Shown: positions 10,351 through 20,450 of the stretch, piece by piece
Layout of the letters: each line of letters begins with the position of its first letter
Position numbering within the stretch: position 1 is the stretch's first letter
Source of the DNA: Prorocentrum cordatum
Lineage: Eukaryota > Sar > Dinophyceae > Prorocentrales > Prorocentraceae
DNA length: 64,000 nucleotides
Assembly (NCBI GenBank): GCA_963575745.1
Contig: CAUYUJ010016149.1
Coordinates: 273,154-337,153 of the forward strand
Direction: 5' to 3'
Translations under genes and position numbers: made by a program
Notes under the pieces: generated by a model
What the model saw: only the letters and a program-made list of their open reading frames with translations
Told to the model about the DNA's origin: nothing
Database searches by the model: none

Positions 10351-11113
10351 GAAAGAACAAAGTAGGCCAACCTAGGTGAGAAAGGGAGGCAGGGGCGCGG
10401 GGGAACGCAGCATGAGGAAGGGCGACAGGATCACCCGAGAGGCTCCCTAGAGCGATTGCGCGAGGGGCTTGTTTTGCGCCGTCTTCCAGTGTGGGCCTTG
10501 GATTTCTTGCTTTCCCCCGTTGACTGTCGCCGCCCCAAGACACGGCCCTCGGTGACCACCTCGACCTTTTGTCCCGGTGGTGGATAGAAGGCGTGGAAGA
10601 AGGAGGATCTTCAAGTAATGGTGTGATGGGTGACAGAACAAAGAAGCATGTGCGACGAGGGTTCAGAACGCAGCGTCGAACGTGTATGAACACGATAAGC
10701 AATCACATCATATTTTAACTAAGTGCGTGGGATTTCTCGGTAGCGTACTTCCAACGTCGTTGATGGGTTTGCCCTCCTCCCTGTTTTCTTCCGTTCTCAG
10801 CGGAGCCAGCCGGGCGGGCCCACGCCGATCCCCGCCGCCCAAAACCAGACAGACAGGGGGGCCCAAGTTAATCCCCAATGCCCAAGCCGATCTGGCCCTG
10901 TTGACCCGAGCAAATCCCCGCCACCTGGTCGCGAGCTGCGTGGTCGAGCTGTGCGCCCTTTTAGAACCCAGACCGTCCCGCCTGATGGAATCAACCAAAT
11001 CCTTCACGCCCGAGGCGGAACAATTTTCCGTGTCCGTTTAGGTTCCAGCGAGCTGTGCTTCAACAAAGAAACTATTTGGGGCGGCGAAAGGGGGGATGAC
11101 TAGGGGGGGATAG
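10351..11113. other. Intergenic, nothing recognised
   Basis: No tandem repeat or motif seen. A 119-codon plus-strand frame (10682-11041) has no recognisable feature. Confidence 0.4.
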
Positions 11114-11137
11114 ATATCATGGCGGGGGCCATGATAT
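11114..11137. repeat. Perfect 10-bp-stem hairpin
   Basis: Stem ATATCATGGC (11114-11123) and its exact complement (11128-11137), with a GGGG loop. Function unknown. Confidence 0.7.
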
Positions 11138-11321
11138 TTCCCCAGATTTCATGGCGTTCCTTCTTATTTCATTACGTCCCTGGTCCCCCCGTTGGGCCGC
11201 GCACGTGCCGCCGGTCATGATTTGCACCCCCCCCCCTCTTGGACACCCCCCTCTTTGGCCGCTCCCGAAATTATTCTGGTCCGTTGTAACCCGCGCGCCA
11301 GAAAGCCAAGTATCCGTTCTC

Positions 11322-11765
11322 ATGCGCGCCATGGCGTTCGCCGCCGTCCTTGCTGCGGCCATTGTCGCGGGTGCAGGCGGTGCCGACTCGGAAGTGCAGG
11401 TCGGGCCCGCCGGCGGCGTCACGCGTTTGATGCGCAGGGCCACCATGCCCCACGCGGCTACGCCCAGCCGCGAGGGGCCGACCGGGGCGAACGCCGGCAT
11501 GGAGGAACCGTTCGACGAGGGCGGCCACGCGGAGGCGAGTTTGCTCCAGGAACCCGGGGGGCAGGAACGTTGCCCGAGTTGGTCAGTGCAGTCGGGTCTG
11601 GCTGAGAGGTCGGCCCTGCGAGATCTGGGCTGCCCTCGTGTTCAGTCGACCGCGTTTCTCGCCCTGTCCGTCCAGGCTGGTTTCTGGTGTTTTTGTTTTG
11701 GTTTTGCATTTTCTGTGATACTACTGCCATGTTGCTGTTTTGCGATTGGTACGCTAGTACCTTAG
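11322..11765 (+). CDS. Candidate secreted protein, first exon
   Basis: From ATG 11322 (second ATG 11331) the frame begins MRAMAFAAVLAAAIVAGAGG. This is a short N-region, an Ala/Val/Ile hydrophobic core and a small-residue cleavage region, like a secretory signal peptide. An acidic stretch and EASLLQEPGG follow. Sequence from about 11690 belongs to dispersed repeat A, so the true exon probably ends earlier, at an unseen splice donor. The upstream part of the frame (11151-11321) looks non-coding. No family recognised. Confidence 0.35.
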   Translation: MRAMAFAAVLAAAIVAGAGGADSEVQVGPAGGVTRLMRRATMPHAATPSREGPTGANAGMEEPFDEGGHAEASLLQEPGGQERCPSWSVQSGLAERSALRDLGCPRVQSTAFLALSVQAGFWCFCFGFAFSVILLPCCCFAIGTLVP

Positions 11766-11815
11766 GATGTTCACGAGTGCGCCAGATTCTCGACGCTTTG
11801 CGTATCCAGCCTATG
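11690..11815 (+). repeat. Module A, copy 1
   Basis: GGTTTCTGGTGTTTTTG through GACGCTTTGCGTATCC is related to 13690-13835, with many substitutions and short indels. It marks the start of the first copy of a tandemly duplicated unit. Confidence 0.65.
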
Positions 11816-12485
11816 CAGCAACGATAGCTCGACGACATGCCCTGATCAGAGAAGTGGGGGATGGAGCATACAGAAAACCAAAGGCTCGGGAAGCAAACGT
11901 ACCCAAACAGGAGGAAGATGGAGGATGAATCGGAGGATATGGAGGAGTACGCGGAGGAGGATGTTTTTTTCTTCTGCAAGCCGTTTGGCAGGACCGAGTC
12001 CAGCAACAGTTAGCCGCGCGCCTCACCTGAGGCGGGTGGCGGGCCCGTGGGGGGGAGCGCGAAAGGCAGGCACAACCCCCCTGCCCACACCCGCGCGGAA
12101 GGGGCCAGGGGAGCCTCCGGAAAACCGGAGACCCTCCCGGCCCACAAAGCCGCGCGGGCAGGTCAAGGGGCTTGCCCGCCCATCCGCCGAGACCCCACGA
12201 GCACGCCCGACGACGACACGACGACGACGCGACGGACGACGACGACGACCGACGGAGATGACGGACCGCCCGGCACGACCCCCGGGACGGGAAGACCAGG
12301 GAGGGACACCTGGCCCGAACGGAGGACCTGCGCGCCAGGCGACCCCCTGGGGAAGGGGACCGCGCTTTGGCTGCCGTACCCAGGTGCGGAGGCTTTTCGC
12401 CCCGAAGGCCCGACGGTCCCCGCCTCCGTCAGGGGAGCGCTTTTGGCCCCGACACCCTCCACCAGCGGAGGGTGCCCCCCGGAGC
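11816..12485. other. GC-rich spacer inside unit 1
   Basis: Contains a long GC-rich stretch with ACGACGACG-type words near 12205-12260. Long frames on both strands are compositional. No gene is recognised. Confidence 0.4.
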
Positions 12486-12535
12486 GCGGAGGAGGAGGAG
12501 GAGGAGGGGGGGAGGAAAAAGGAGGAAGGGGGAGG
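12486..12535 (+). repeat. (GGA)n purine tract
   Basis: GGAGGAGGAGGAGGAGG followed by AAAAAGGAGGAAGGGGG. Confidence 0.85.
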
Positions 12536-12556
12536 GCCAAAACATAGTATATACGG

Positions 12557-12640
12557 ATAAGGACGAGGAGGGCGAGCATAATGGCAAGAGGCCGCTTGAA
12601 CGCCCCTCGGAGTCTCTTGGGATGTCTCTTGGGAGTCTTT
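12557..12640 (+). repeat. Module C, copy 1
   Basis: GATAAGGACGAGGAGGGCGA, AATGGCAAGAGG and GATGTCTCTTGGGAGTC closely match 14247-14323. Here it runs straight into module D; at the second copy it runs into the LTR-like sequence. This copy therefore looks like the empty site. Confidence 0.75.
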
Positions 12641-12953
12641 TGCAGGCCTTTTGGAGTGTCTTGGGGCGTCGTGGCGGTCTCGGGGGCCTCGTGGAGCGTT
12701 TTCGGTGCCTCGAGGGAGCTTCTTCTTGGGGTCCTTTGGGGGGCCGTTTTGGAGCCTCTTGGGGGACTCTTGGGGTGTTTGGGCGCCTCTTGGGGCCCTG
12801 TTGGGGCACTCTTGGGAGCCTTTGGGGCCATCTGGTAGGCTCCAGAGGGGGGTGGGTGAGGTGGTGGAGGGGGGGGGAGGGGGCGGGTGGAAGGGGTGTG
12901 GATGGCGAGGGTGGAGGGGGCGCGGAAGGGGGGGTGGAGGGGGGGGGCGGGCC
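12641..12953 (+). repeat. Module D plus G-rich tail, copy 1
   Basis: TTTTGCAG, GTCTTGGGGCGTC, GGTCTCGGGGGCCTC and GAGCGTTTTCGGTGCCTCG match 41572-41875 in order. Both copies end in a GGTGG/GGGGG-rich stretch and GGCGGGCCATGCCATT, then enter the 11-bp satellite. Confidence 0.8.
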
Positions 12954-13688
12954 ATGCCATTGTCATGCAGTTGCCATGCTATTTCCATGCGATTGCCATG
13001 CAGTTGCCATGTAGATGCCATGCCATTGTCATGCTGCTGCCATGCAGTTGCCATGCAGTTGCCATGCAATTGCCATGCAGTTGCCATGCTACTGCCAAGC
13101 TTTTGCCATGCTGTTGCCATGCAGTTGCCATGCTATAGCCCTGCGATTGCCGTACAGTTGCCATGCTATTGCCCTGCGATTGCCGTACAGTTGCCATGCA
13201 GTTGCCATACAATTGCCGTGCAGTCGCCACGTGATTGCTATGCTGTTGCCATGCCATTGCCATTCAGTTGCCATGCTGATGCCATGATGCTGTCATGATA
13301 TTGCCATGCGATTGCCATGCAGCTGCCATGCAGCTGCAATGCCATTTCCATGCTGTTGCCACGCAGTTGCCATGCACTTGTCATGGCATTGCCATGCCAT
13401 TGCCATGCTGTTGTCATGCAGTTGCCATGCGGTTGCCGTGCAGCTTCCATGCCACTGCCATGCTGTCGCTATGCAGTTGCGATGGTACGGCCGTTCAATT
13501 GCCATGCAGCTGCCATGCTATTGCCAAGCCGTTGCCATGAAGTTGCCATGCTGTCGCATGCTATTGCCCTGCGATTGTCATGCAGTTGCCATTCAGATGC
13601 CATGCCATTGTCATGCTGTTTCCATGCAGCTGCCATGCAATTGCCATGCTATTACCATGTGAGTGCCATGCTGTTGCCATACAATTGC
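12954..13688 (+). repeat. 11-bp satellite array (TTGCCATGCNN), array 1
   Basis: About 65 units of a conserved 9-base core TTGCCATGC followed by two variable bases (AG, TG, TA, CA, CG and others). Units are noisier than in the large array at 43-47 kb. All frames on both strands are largely open because the period is 3n+2 and the core has no stop. Confidence 0.95.
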
Positions 13689-13689
13689 C

Positions 13690-13835
13690 ATGCCTTGGCT
13701 GGCCTCTGGTGTGGTTTTCCGTTTTTGCCTTTTCTGTGTCCGTGCTATGTTATTGCCATGTCTTTGCTCTGATATTGGCACGCTTGAGGCATATTATGGC
13801 CATGTCTGCGCCATATTCTTGACGCTTCGCGTATC
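13690..13835 (+). repeat. Module A', copy 2
   Basis: GGCCTCTGGTGTGGTTTTCCG through GACGCTTCGCGTATCC is the counterpart of 11690-11815, with some TTGCCATG-like words mixed in. It starts the second unit right after the satellite, so the units lie head to tail. Confidence 0.65.
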
Positions 13836-13859
13836 CCCGCCAGTGCGCATGGAGTTCTG

Positions 13860-14249
13860 GTGTGTACGTGGTACAGCCTGTGCTCTCCTGGCTGTCGGAT
13901 GACTGTGTTGAATGCAACCACGGTTCCCGGCGGCGATGCCTACGGCACTCCCGTGTTCGTTCGACCCCATGCTGAGACGTGGATTTCCCTGGTCCTTGGC
14001 AGCTCTCAGACGTCGGCGACCCTGTTCGTGAGTGCGCTTGGCTTTGATCCGGTGGTTCAGGCGACCTACGGAGCCAACTACAGCCATCGTTATCCTGGCC
14101 ACTGCGCTGGCGGCCCGGTATCACTCCGCGGACGGCTGCATACAGGATATTACTCCCTTCAGGAGTCTCGGCGTGCGACTTTGGTGGCGCCACCCTACGC
14201 ACCAGTCTTTGGCCAGGAGGAGGCAGAAGGAACAAGAAAAGGCAGATGA
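13860..14249 (+). CDS. Weak hypothetical ORF, 129 aa
   Basis: Frame with mixed composition (NATTVPGGDAYGTPVFVRP and SQTSATLFVSALGFDPVVQ). There is no recognisable domain and it sits between modules A' and C'. It may be a fragment of a host exon carried in the duplicated unit; the first unit has no obvious equivalent. Confidence 0.2.
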   Translation: MCTWYSLCSPGCRMTVLNATTVPGGDAYGTPVFVRPHAETWISLVLGSSQTSATLFVSALGFDPVVQATYGANYSHRYPGHCAGGPVSLRGRLHTGYYSLQESRRATLVAPPYAPVFGQEEAEGTRKGR

Positions 14250-14323
14250 GGACGAGGAGGGCGAGCAGAATGGCAAGAGGTCGCTGGGATGCGCCTCGGA
14301 GTTTCTTAGGATGTCTCTTAGGA
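14247..14323 (+). repeat. Module C', copy 2, left flank of the large insertion
   Basis: GATGAGGACGAGGAGGGCGA, AATGGCAAGAGG and GATGTCTCTTAGGA match module C. Sequence similarity to unit 1 stops here and resumes as D' at 41572, more than 27 kb away. Confidence 0.75.
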
Positions 14324-14593
14324 TGGAGTTCATAGTGAGGTGACCGCCCCAACCAACAACGAAATGCGCGTTAGCGTGGTATGCGAGTAACCCTGTTGTC
14401 TCGTAGTAGCGATAAGGCAGGAGAGAAGAGATGACCGCGTGAGCGGCAAGGTGAGATCTCAAGGGATTGTTTTCCTTATCGATGTCGAGTGGCGTGTCGC
14501 GGCGCGACACGGTCATATAGGCGGCCGGACGCTAGAGTCCAACCGGCCGCGAACAAACGTTCGTTAATTTTCGCCTTTGCCTTTCCTCCTTCA
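14324..14593 (-). repeat. Putative 3' LTR
   Basis: Related over its length to 41306-41571; by eye roughly 80-85 percent identical, with small indels. Shared landmarks: CCCAACCAA, CCTGTTGTCTCGTAGTAGCG, GTCGAGTGGCGTGTCGCGGC, CACGGTCAT, GGCGGCCGGA, and TTTGCCTTTCCTCCTTCA at the right end. On the plus strand it begins TG and ends CA. In element sense it lies just past RNase H, as a 3' LTR should. No clear target-site duplication. Confidence 0.6.
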
Positions 14594-14780
14594 GGGTCGG
14601 GGGGGAGGAGACGAAGCGCGGGTCCGCGTTCGGCCTGATTCGGCAAAATAGTTATATTACAAAAGGAAGGCAGCAGCCCGCGGGCTCAAATCTCAGCAGA
14701 TCTACCCCGCAGCTTATTACTTCCCGGACGGCTCAGATGTTTTTGTTTGGCCGGTCCTGTACGGAGTATGTCGCTTCAAC
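14594..14780 (-). other. 3' untranslated part of the copia-like element
   Basis: Between RNase H and the LTR-like repeat. A purine-rich GGGGGGGAGGAGACGAAG lies next to the LTR on the plus strand, so it is pyrimidine-rich in element sense. A canonical polypurine tract is not evident outside the LTR. Confidence 0.4.
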
Positions 14781-15047
14781 TCATTCTCGAAATATTGCAG
14801 TCCATCCATAATTTTGTAAGAGCGTATCTCGGTCAATGCCCCCCTTGGTGTGACCAGCTGCGGTCATGTCACGGGTGTCGCACCACTGCGCGCAATGCAC
14901 GATACCGCGCTCCATCATCTGCCGTATCCCGTGGATGTTGCCCAGGAGGGTGCATTCAGTCGGCCTCTTCATGCCTTTGCTGGACAAGGACTTGAAGACA
15001 TACTCCGCATCAGTGGTCAGGGTGACCTTAATGTTGAGGCCGCCCAT
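14781..15047 (-). pseudogene. Copia-like RNase H / polyprotein C-terminus
   Basis: The 88-residue frame contains LTTDAEYVFKSLSSKGMKR and WCDTRDMTAAGHTKGGIDRD. This is the copia RNase H pattern: a TD-S/E catalytic Asp, a central helix, and the terminal D-x-x-T/A-D-x-L/H-TK motif where the polyprotein usually ends. RNase H removes RNA from the RNA:DNA hybrid. The final catalytic Asp appears replaced (AAGHTK for the common ADGLTK). Confidence 0.75.
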
Positions 15048-15366
15048 CTCAATAATACTCTTCCAGCGAATGGGTGCCAGCGCCCCTGCGTGGCTGAACG
15101 ATCGTGGGATAGCACTCCCCCAAGTTATGGGCTGTTGCTAGCGCTTCAGCCGAACAGCTAGAGCGGACCAGAAAGCGGTGAGACATGCAGTGCGCGTCGA
15201 CAAGATGGACGACGGGTTTTCCGCCATGCGTGTGTCCACGTCTTCGAGCACTTTGGTCCCGCGAAAGCCATAGGTTTTGACCCCATCATCGGCATAGCCG
15301 TTTAAGCGAGGCGTCGATGCGCTGGTCTACTTTGCCCGTTGATATCATCGTTTTATAAACGATTTT

Positions 15367-16503
15367 CTATGGGCATGCCTGCAGCTTCCAAGTAATCGCG
15401 CTGAGCCGTCGCACTTGCATGTTGGTTGTTTCCAGGACGCGCTGCAATGATGCAACGTGCGCCATTAACCACAGTTGTGTAATGAGAGCGTAAGCCAAAG
15501 CACCTCTGAGGCTGACAAACAGATCGCCGACCATATTCGTTGCCTTAGCCTCAGTACCTGCGCCTGTGAGTTCGCGGTACTGGATAGGACGGAGTTGCCT
15601 CATCTATTCGTGTTGGTCAAGGGTAACATAACCGTCACTTTCTTTAGCGCATCTCGTATCGCAGTTGGGATACGTATGTCTGCTGAGTTTGAATTCCCCA
15701 AATGTAATTTCAACGCGCTTGACGTTTTTGTCAATGGTCTCTTCGGTGCGGGCCATGTTTCTATAATCGACGTGCTTGGAGGTGAGAAGTACGGCGCCCG
15801 TCGCAAAATCCCCGTCGCAAGACGCGGGTCAGAGTCCAATGCCTCTCGCGGTCTTCCTGAGTTTCGGTGGGAAGGCTCTTGGCGCATCTTTGGTGTCCGC
15901 GCCTGCTTTGCGGCGCTGCAGACAGTGTCTCGACTCGACGTGGCGCCAGAATCCTGGGAGCGATCTGGGCGCAGATGCTGGCCCAGGTGGCAGGGTGAGT
16001 GCGCAGCGCGCCAGCGAGCATTTGATGTGCGAGCCCCTTCGAAAGAGCCTTGTTGATGTCAAGAGAATCAATGATCCACTGATTCCTGCGCGCAGCCGCG
16101 CCGGCGAGCAATCGCCAGCTTCGCCGCCGCGCGCTACCTGATAACGCTTCTACGTCGAAGGCTCCGAGGTCCATGCCAGGCGTGACCGAATGGTGCGTAG
16201 CGAAATTCAGTTGTATACGTATATCGAAGTCAGGATGCTCGACGCTGTGGATATGTCTTGTATTTTGAAACGCTTGTTGTCAAACCAATTTTTGATATCG
16301 GTAAATCAGGCCCTTGACAGCCTGTCCGGGTTCACCTGGATATCTGCCCTCGTAAGAAGGTCGCCCTCCTTGACGACCGCATCTCGTTGAGCTGCAGCGG
16401 TCGCGCATACTCGCATCGCGGTGGCGCGGTCGACGTCCAGTACCTCATGTTGTCGCGCGGATAGGAATTCCATCGCTATGTCTGCCGCAAGGCAGAGCTC
16501 CAC
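15367..16503 (-). pseudogene. Copia-like reverse transcriptase
   Basis: Fragments 16306-16503, 15761-16174 and 15367-15603 follow in order in different frames. Key matches: SARRRSWRLLAGAAARRNQW then IIDSLDINKALSKG, the copia RT segment around catalytic motif A with its Asp near 16059. Nearer the C-terminus, ALAYALITQLWLMAHVASLQ corresponds to the copia RT connection region. A clear YVDD box was not found in one frame. Multiple frameshifts; non-functional. Confidence 0.8.
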
Positions 16504-16662
16504 ATACTGTCCGTGTTCGTCGGAGTCTAGCCCATAACTGTCATCGTCGTCCGCGGAGCACAGCGAGAATGATTTGTTTCGGCTGTGTTAGTATTCTGCG
16601 GTATACCCCGCGTAGGCAAGTGCCCGCGCCGCTCGCCAGCAACAGTTGCCAGCGCGTTGTTG

Positions 16663-17046
16663 TCAGACATCAAATGGGCGGGCATGGCGTTGATCTGTTT
16701 TATTGGGATTGCTTCCAGTAGTGCTCCGTAGCCTTGTGAGTTTCACCGTCGTGGCATGTGCTTCGAGGCCCGCCTCTGATTTCTTGTGCATTCTGAGAAG
16801 CCGATCATCGTCCTGTGGTTGTTCGGCGTCTGGGGCTTCTTGGGCATGGCTGCGTTGTGTCGGCGTGTCTGCCGGTTCTTCGAACTTTGTCACATGTTGA
16901 TCGACGCCCGCATGTGGTTTGGCAGACTTCAGGCATTGGGTGATTCTCGAGTGTGCTGACCGGGCGATATCCAGACTGTTCAGGGCAGTACCTTCAGCTT
17001 CGCAGAAGTGAAAGCCCGGGTTCACGTCGCTGTCAAAGCGCACCAA
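16663..17046 (-). pseudogene. Copia-like IN-RT linker
   Basis: A charged, low-complexity 127-residue stretch (RSHAQEAPDAEQPQDDDRLL) between integrase and RT, as expected for the disordered spacer of copia polyproteins. No domain. Confidence 0.4.
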
Positions 17047-17346
17047 CGTACATTTGCCAGCAACAAGTCACCCGGGGTCACTCGTGGATCTTCTCAGCTA
17101 ACTTAACAGAAACAATATGCTTCCGATGCGGGGGAACGTTCTCATGAGATCGCATCGTGCTGGAGAGCCAAGTGGACCTTCGGAGATAATCGGCGCGCGC
17201 TTGTCATCTGAAGTCCCTCCTTCCTGGTCGGGCGACGGCTAAAAGGGTCGAGGCAGGTGCGCCCCCGTGCAAACCAGCGACAGAGGGAGGCCAAGGCAGT
17301 CCGCGAGGCTGCGTTGTCCGAGCCAACTTCTCGACTGACCAGCGCG

Positions 17347-18150
17347 TCAATGCAGGGCGAATGTCTTGCATCGCCGTCTTGTGCGTATACGTCGCGGTTC
17401 CCAACTTGCACGATAAGTCGACCCCTTGTCGGTGTATTTTCGCACGGCCAGGAATGGTCCACTCCGGCCGCCCCAGTCGTTCGTTGTGGTTGTGGGGCGA
17501 CTGTTGTCAACGATATCCCTTCCGTTGTAGCAGTGCTGACGAGTGATGATTGCCCTGGTTCGTGGTGCGCGGCTCGTCTTTGCTATTGCTGTGGCTTGCA
17601 TGGCAGTTTCGATGTTTGCGAGACGGATGGTCTGTTCTCCTTGCGAGCGGATGTCTCCGTCTGTTCGTGCTATAGAACAGGCAGGTCGGAAAACGAAGCT
17701 GGCTGTCGGCTAAAAAATGCGTTGCGCGGCGATATTTCGCAGCGGAGAGCAAACGCGCTGCCGGCAAGCAAAGTTTCGCGCAATGCTCAGGTTATCACGA
17801 GTGGCATGTCTAATTCATTAAGTTCAGCTTCCATGGCGTGAAGCAGGTCTCGTAATATGCCGCTTCTGGTTTCAACGCCGGTGGCGCGTTGTCCACGCGC
17901 GCGCGTGCTCGGCTCAGCGCCCCTCGCCTCAAGGACTGTCTTCGCGACGCCGCCACGAAGGGCGCCCTCTCCGCCTGAGCGTAGTGCGTTGGCAGGCCCG
18001 AGTTGCAACCGGCACTGATGGCGCGCATTTAGGATGTGCGTCATACTTTCGTTTGACATCTCATTGCTTGCATCGCATCGAATGCAGCGATCGACTCAGT
18101 GGAATATATCGTTTTCCTGTTTGTAGAAGAGTAAGTCACATTCCACTTAA
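17347..18150 (-). pseudogene. Copia-like integrase, core and C-terminal part
   Basis: Segment GVETRSGILRDLLH (17838-17879) fits the core helix with the third catalytic acidic residue of DDE integrases, preceded by ARGQRAT where relatives have an A-x-x-Q-H-A motif. Downstream, NDWGGRSGPFLAVRKYTDKG (frame 17347-17601) resembles the C-terminal G-W-x-GPA-V barrel. The first two Asp motifs were not located. Integrase would insert the cDNA; stops and frame changes show decay. Confidence 0.65.
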
Positions 18151-18908
18151 TCATTTAATTTGCCAGGTGGCGAGGCATATGACATTCTTGTCTGCCCAGG
18201 CTTGGCCCAGGCCCTGCGCTCCCAGCTTGCGTCGCAGACGCCCTCTGTAAGGTTCAGCCGCGCACTATCCAGGCCAGCCTTGGTTAAGATGAGTCTCATC
18301 TTAGACTCCGTAGCATGGTGCCATTGTGAATATAGTTCCCGCGGCTCGCGCGTTGCCGCTCTTGGGTCGAAGCTGCGCAGGTCGCGTGGACTATGCGCGC
18401 CCAGTCTTGCCCACTGCGGCAGTCTCCGACGGGCGCCAGGATCGCCCGCGTGAGGCGGTGGAGGTGGATCGCCTCCTTGCGGTCGCCCACGTCTGGCCGT
18501 TGCCTGTGGCGGCCGTCTGTTGCCGTGGCCGTCCGAGCCGCCAGCGCCACCTGGCTCTGCAGCGCGTCTGCCTACTGTGATGTCGTTGCTGCTGGCGCCC
18601 GCAGTCGGCCCAGCTCTGTTGCCGGGTTTCGGGGCGCTGAGCCGCGCAACTTGTTTGGCGGCTGGGGCCTCAGAAGCAGCTGCCGCCGCAGGTGATGGCG
18701 CTGCCGGTTCAGCAGGGGCCGGTGGCCCGTGCTTGCGTTTGTCCGGCAGCTTCCACGGCGCGGTAAATCTGCATTTGTCAGGGGTCATTCGGTGGCCAGG
18801 TTTAGCGTTCCCATAATTATCTCGGCAGTTTGGACACTCCCAACAATGGTCCTCTTTGTCGTGCCACCTGCAGCGCTCAGGGTTTCTGCTGTGCGATGGG
18901 GGGCGCAT
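18147..18908 (-). pseudogene. Cys/His zinc-finger segment and linker upstream of integrase
   Basis: A 253-residue open frame. The N-terminus has CRWHDKEDHCWECPNCRD and then GHRMTPDKC, a C-x2-H-x5-C-x2-C-x2-C-xn-H-x6-C cluster that could bind zinc. A long Ala/Pro/Arg-rich spacer follows, then a helical segment with ATREPRELYSQWHHATESK and a final RRAWAKPGQTR. The position just upstream of the integrase core fits an extended integrase N-terminal zinc domain. Its length is unusual for copia. Confidence 0.55.
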
Positions 18909-19054
18909 GGTGACTTTATTGGCACATGCGGGACATCCCCATCCTCCTAGTGGTGAATGCAGGATGCGTCCGTCTTGGCGTCAAGTGATCGTAGGGCCAT
19001 CCGAAGTCAAAGCCGCTCGCACTGGCGACAATAACAGATGATGCATGTGGGTGG

Positions 19055-19447
19055 TTATGAGAAGGGCTTGCGGTTCATCGCGAAGATATCATGTGCGGCG
19101 TGTGCTGCCTCGGCGACGAAGGATTGCATCTTCGGTACCCATTGCGCTGCCTTGGCCAATTCCCTCTTGAAAACTGAGGCGTGTTGATGGTGGCCAGCGT
19201 GCGTTGTCTTGTCAAGCGGTGTCAGTAGCGAACGGTGGTTGGCCATGATTACAGTAGGTTCACGCATCAGTTCGCCAAGGGAGTCGCGAAGTCCTGCGGC
19301 GCATAGGTCCACGTTGACCTTGCGAGCGCCCTCGCGTTTTGCAAGTGTCGCCCATGGCGGAATTCCATCCACCCAAGTGCCCACTGGTTGTTCTCGTAGG
19401 CAGAATCGGCGGAGATCGCCCTGGCGTGCAGCGACCTTCCCGCGCAA
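19055..19447 (-). pseudogene. Element polyprotein: LREQPVGTW / DLCAAGLRD block
   Basis: A 130-residue open frame with FCLREQPVGTWVDGIPPW near the start, then VNVDLCAAGLRDSLGELMRE, PTVIMANH and HASVFKRELAKAAQW. It follows the methyltransferase-like motifs in the same sense and is plausibly the second half of that domain. I recognise the phrase style from dinoflagellate copia-like polyproteins but cannot assign a standard family name. Confidence 0.5.
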
Positions 19448-19870
19448 TTTAATGAGTGGGAGGTCTTCCTTGTGAAGCTCGCGTCACATTTCGTAGTTGA
19501 CCTCTGCGTTGAATGAGGATGGTAATCCAGTTGTTCTGCAGTTGGGTTGCAGGATTGCTACTTTCACAAAACAAGCGTCTTACCAGTGCATTACTGCGTC
19601 TTGGACTACCTCGTTACCGCGGTCAACGTAAGAACGTCTGTCGAGACGCTCCTCTGCGGATAGACCTCGGCTGAATGCTAGCTGTGATTTCGCCCCGCTA
19701 CGTCCGCATAAGTCCAGCATGTGTACCTCGTTGTTTCGTCCATAACATAAGGCTGGCATTCTGGAAAACGCACCTGCGCGTGCGTCCGCTGGGGGGCCCG
19801 CCGGTAGCGCGATGAAGGCTTCATCTGTCGGAGTCCAGAGGGGCATCAGTGCAGCGCGCTTCGCATCCAA
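19448..19870 (-). pseudogene. Methyltransferase-like block of the element
   Basis: LDLCGRSGAKSQLAFSRGL (19661-19717) resembles motif I of C5 cytosine methyltransferases (DLF-G-GG-x-LAF). VDRGNEVVQDAVMHW follows, then a TAA, then in the same frame ILQPNCRTTG (QPNC codons 19538-19549), placed like the PC motif IV. LREQPVGTWV (19373-19399) sits where the ENV motif VI would be. Motif order is right, but the residues are not canonical and SAM binding is only inferred. In-frame TAA and TGA stops show it is broken. Confidence 0.45.
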
Positions 19871-19954
19871 GGGCTTCTTAGGCGCTCGCCGCAGTCGCCG
19901 CTGCCGTCTTCGATCTGCTTGGGTATCATGCGTGATTTGATGCCGCCTTCTTTG

Positions 19955-20311
19955 TCAGCTTTCAGTTTTTTCCTTTTTTCTGGGCATCAGTGGGTGGTGC
20001 TGTCTGTCGTTGCTCATTGTCGGGTATAGGGGGTGTCGGGAATTCTGGAATGGGGAGTGGCGCGTGGCCGCGCTCCATCGAAGGGGGGGAATTCGATCGT
20101 CGCCGACGATCGCAACCCGCCAAGGGCGCGGTCGCAGCACGCCATCGCTGCGCAGTGCGCGGGCCGGAGGCTCCCAGTGCCGTGGTGCTGATATTAGTCG
20201 CTCCATTTGGCAATGGAGCAATCCAGTTATATCCAGTAGGTTGATCATGGGTCTTGATACTTTGCACGGTAGTGTTGCCGTCGAGGTTTGTAGCTCCCTG
20301 GCTTGCAACAT
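19955..20311 (-). pseudogene. Element polyprotein fragment, unassigned
   Basis: Open frame between the protease region and the methyltransferase-like block. It contains MINLLDITGLLHCQMERLIS and a Lys-rich end. No domain was recognised; annotated by position only. Confidence 0.3.
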
Positions 20312-20450
20312 GGCCCCATCGAGGGTAATTTTAGATTATGAGTGGATGTGAGTCCGAGCTCCTTTCGTCAATTCGGGTGCGTGCGCTGAGCTGTGCAGCA
20401 CTTGCATCGTTTTCTGTGTTTTGTAGGTGTCAATCTAGTCGAGCAGCCGC

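Noticed and set aside
12023-13120. 365-codon minus frame
   Set aside because: Runs through the (GGA)n tract, module D and the satellite; Pro/Arg/Ser composition only.
12954-13688. CRISPR-like regular repeats
   Set aside because: Direct 11-bp satellite with no unique spacers, in a eukaryotic context.
14581-14595. TTTCCTCCTTCAG as a 3' splice site
   Set aside because: It recurs at the other LTR-like copy and marks the shared repeat border; no exon follows.
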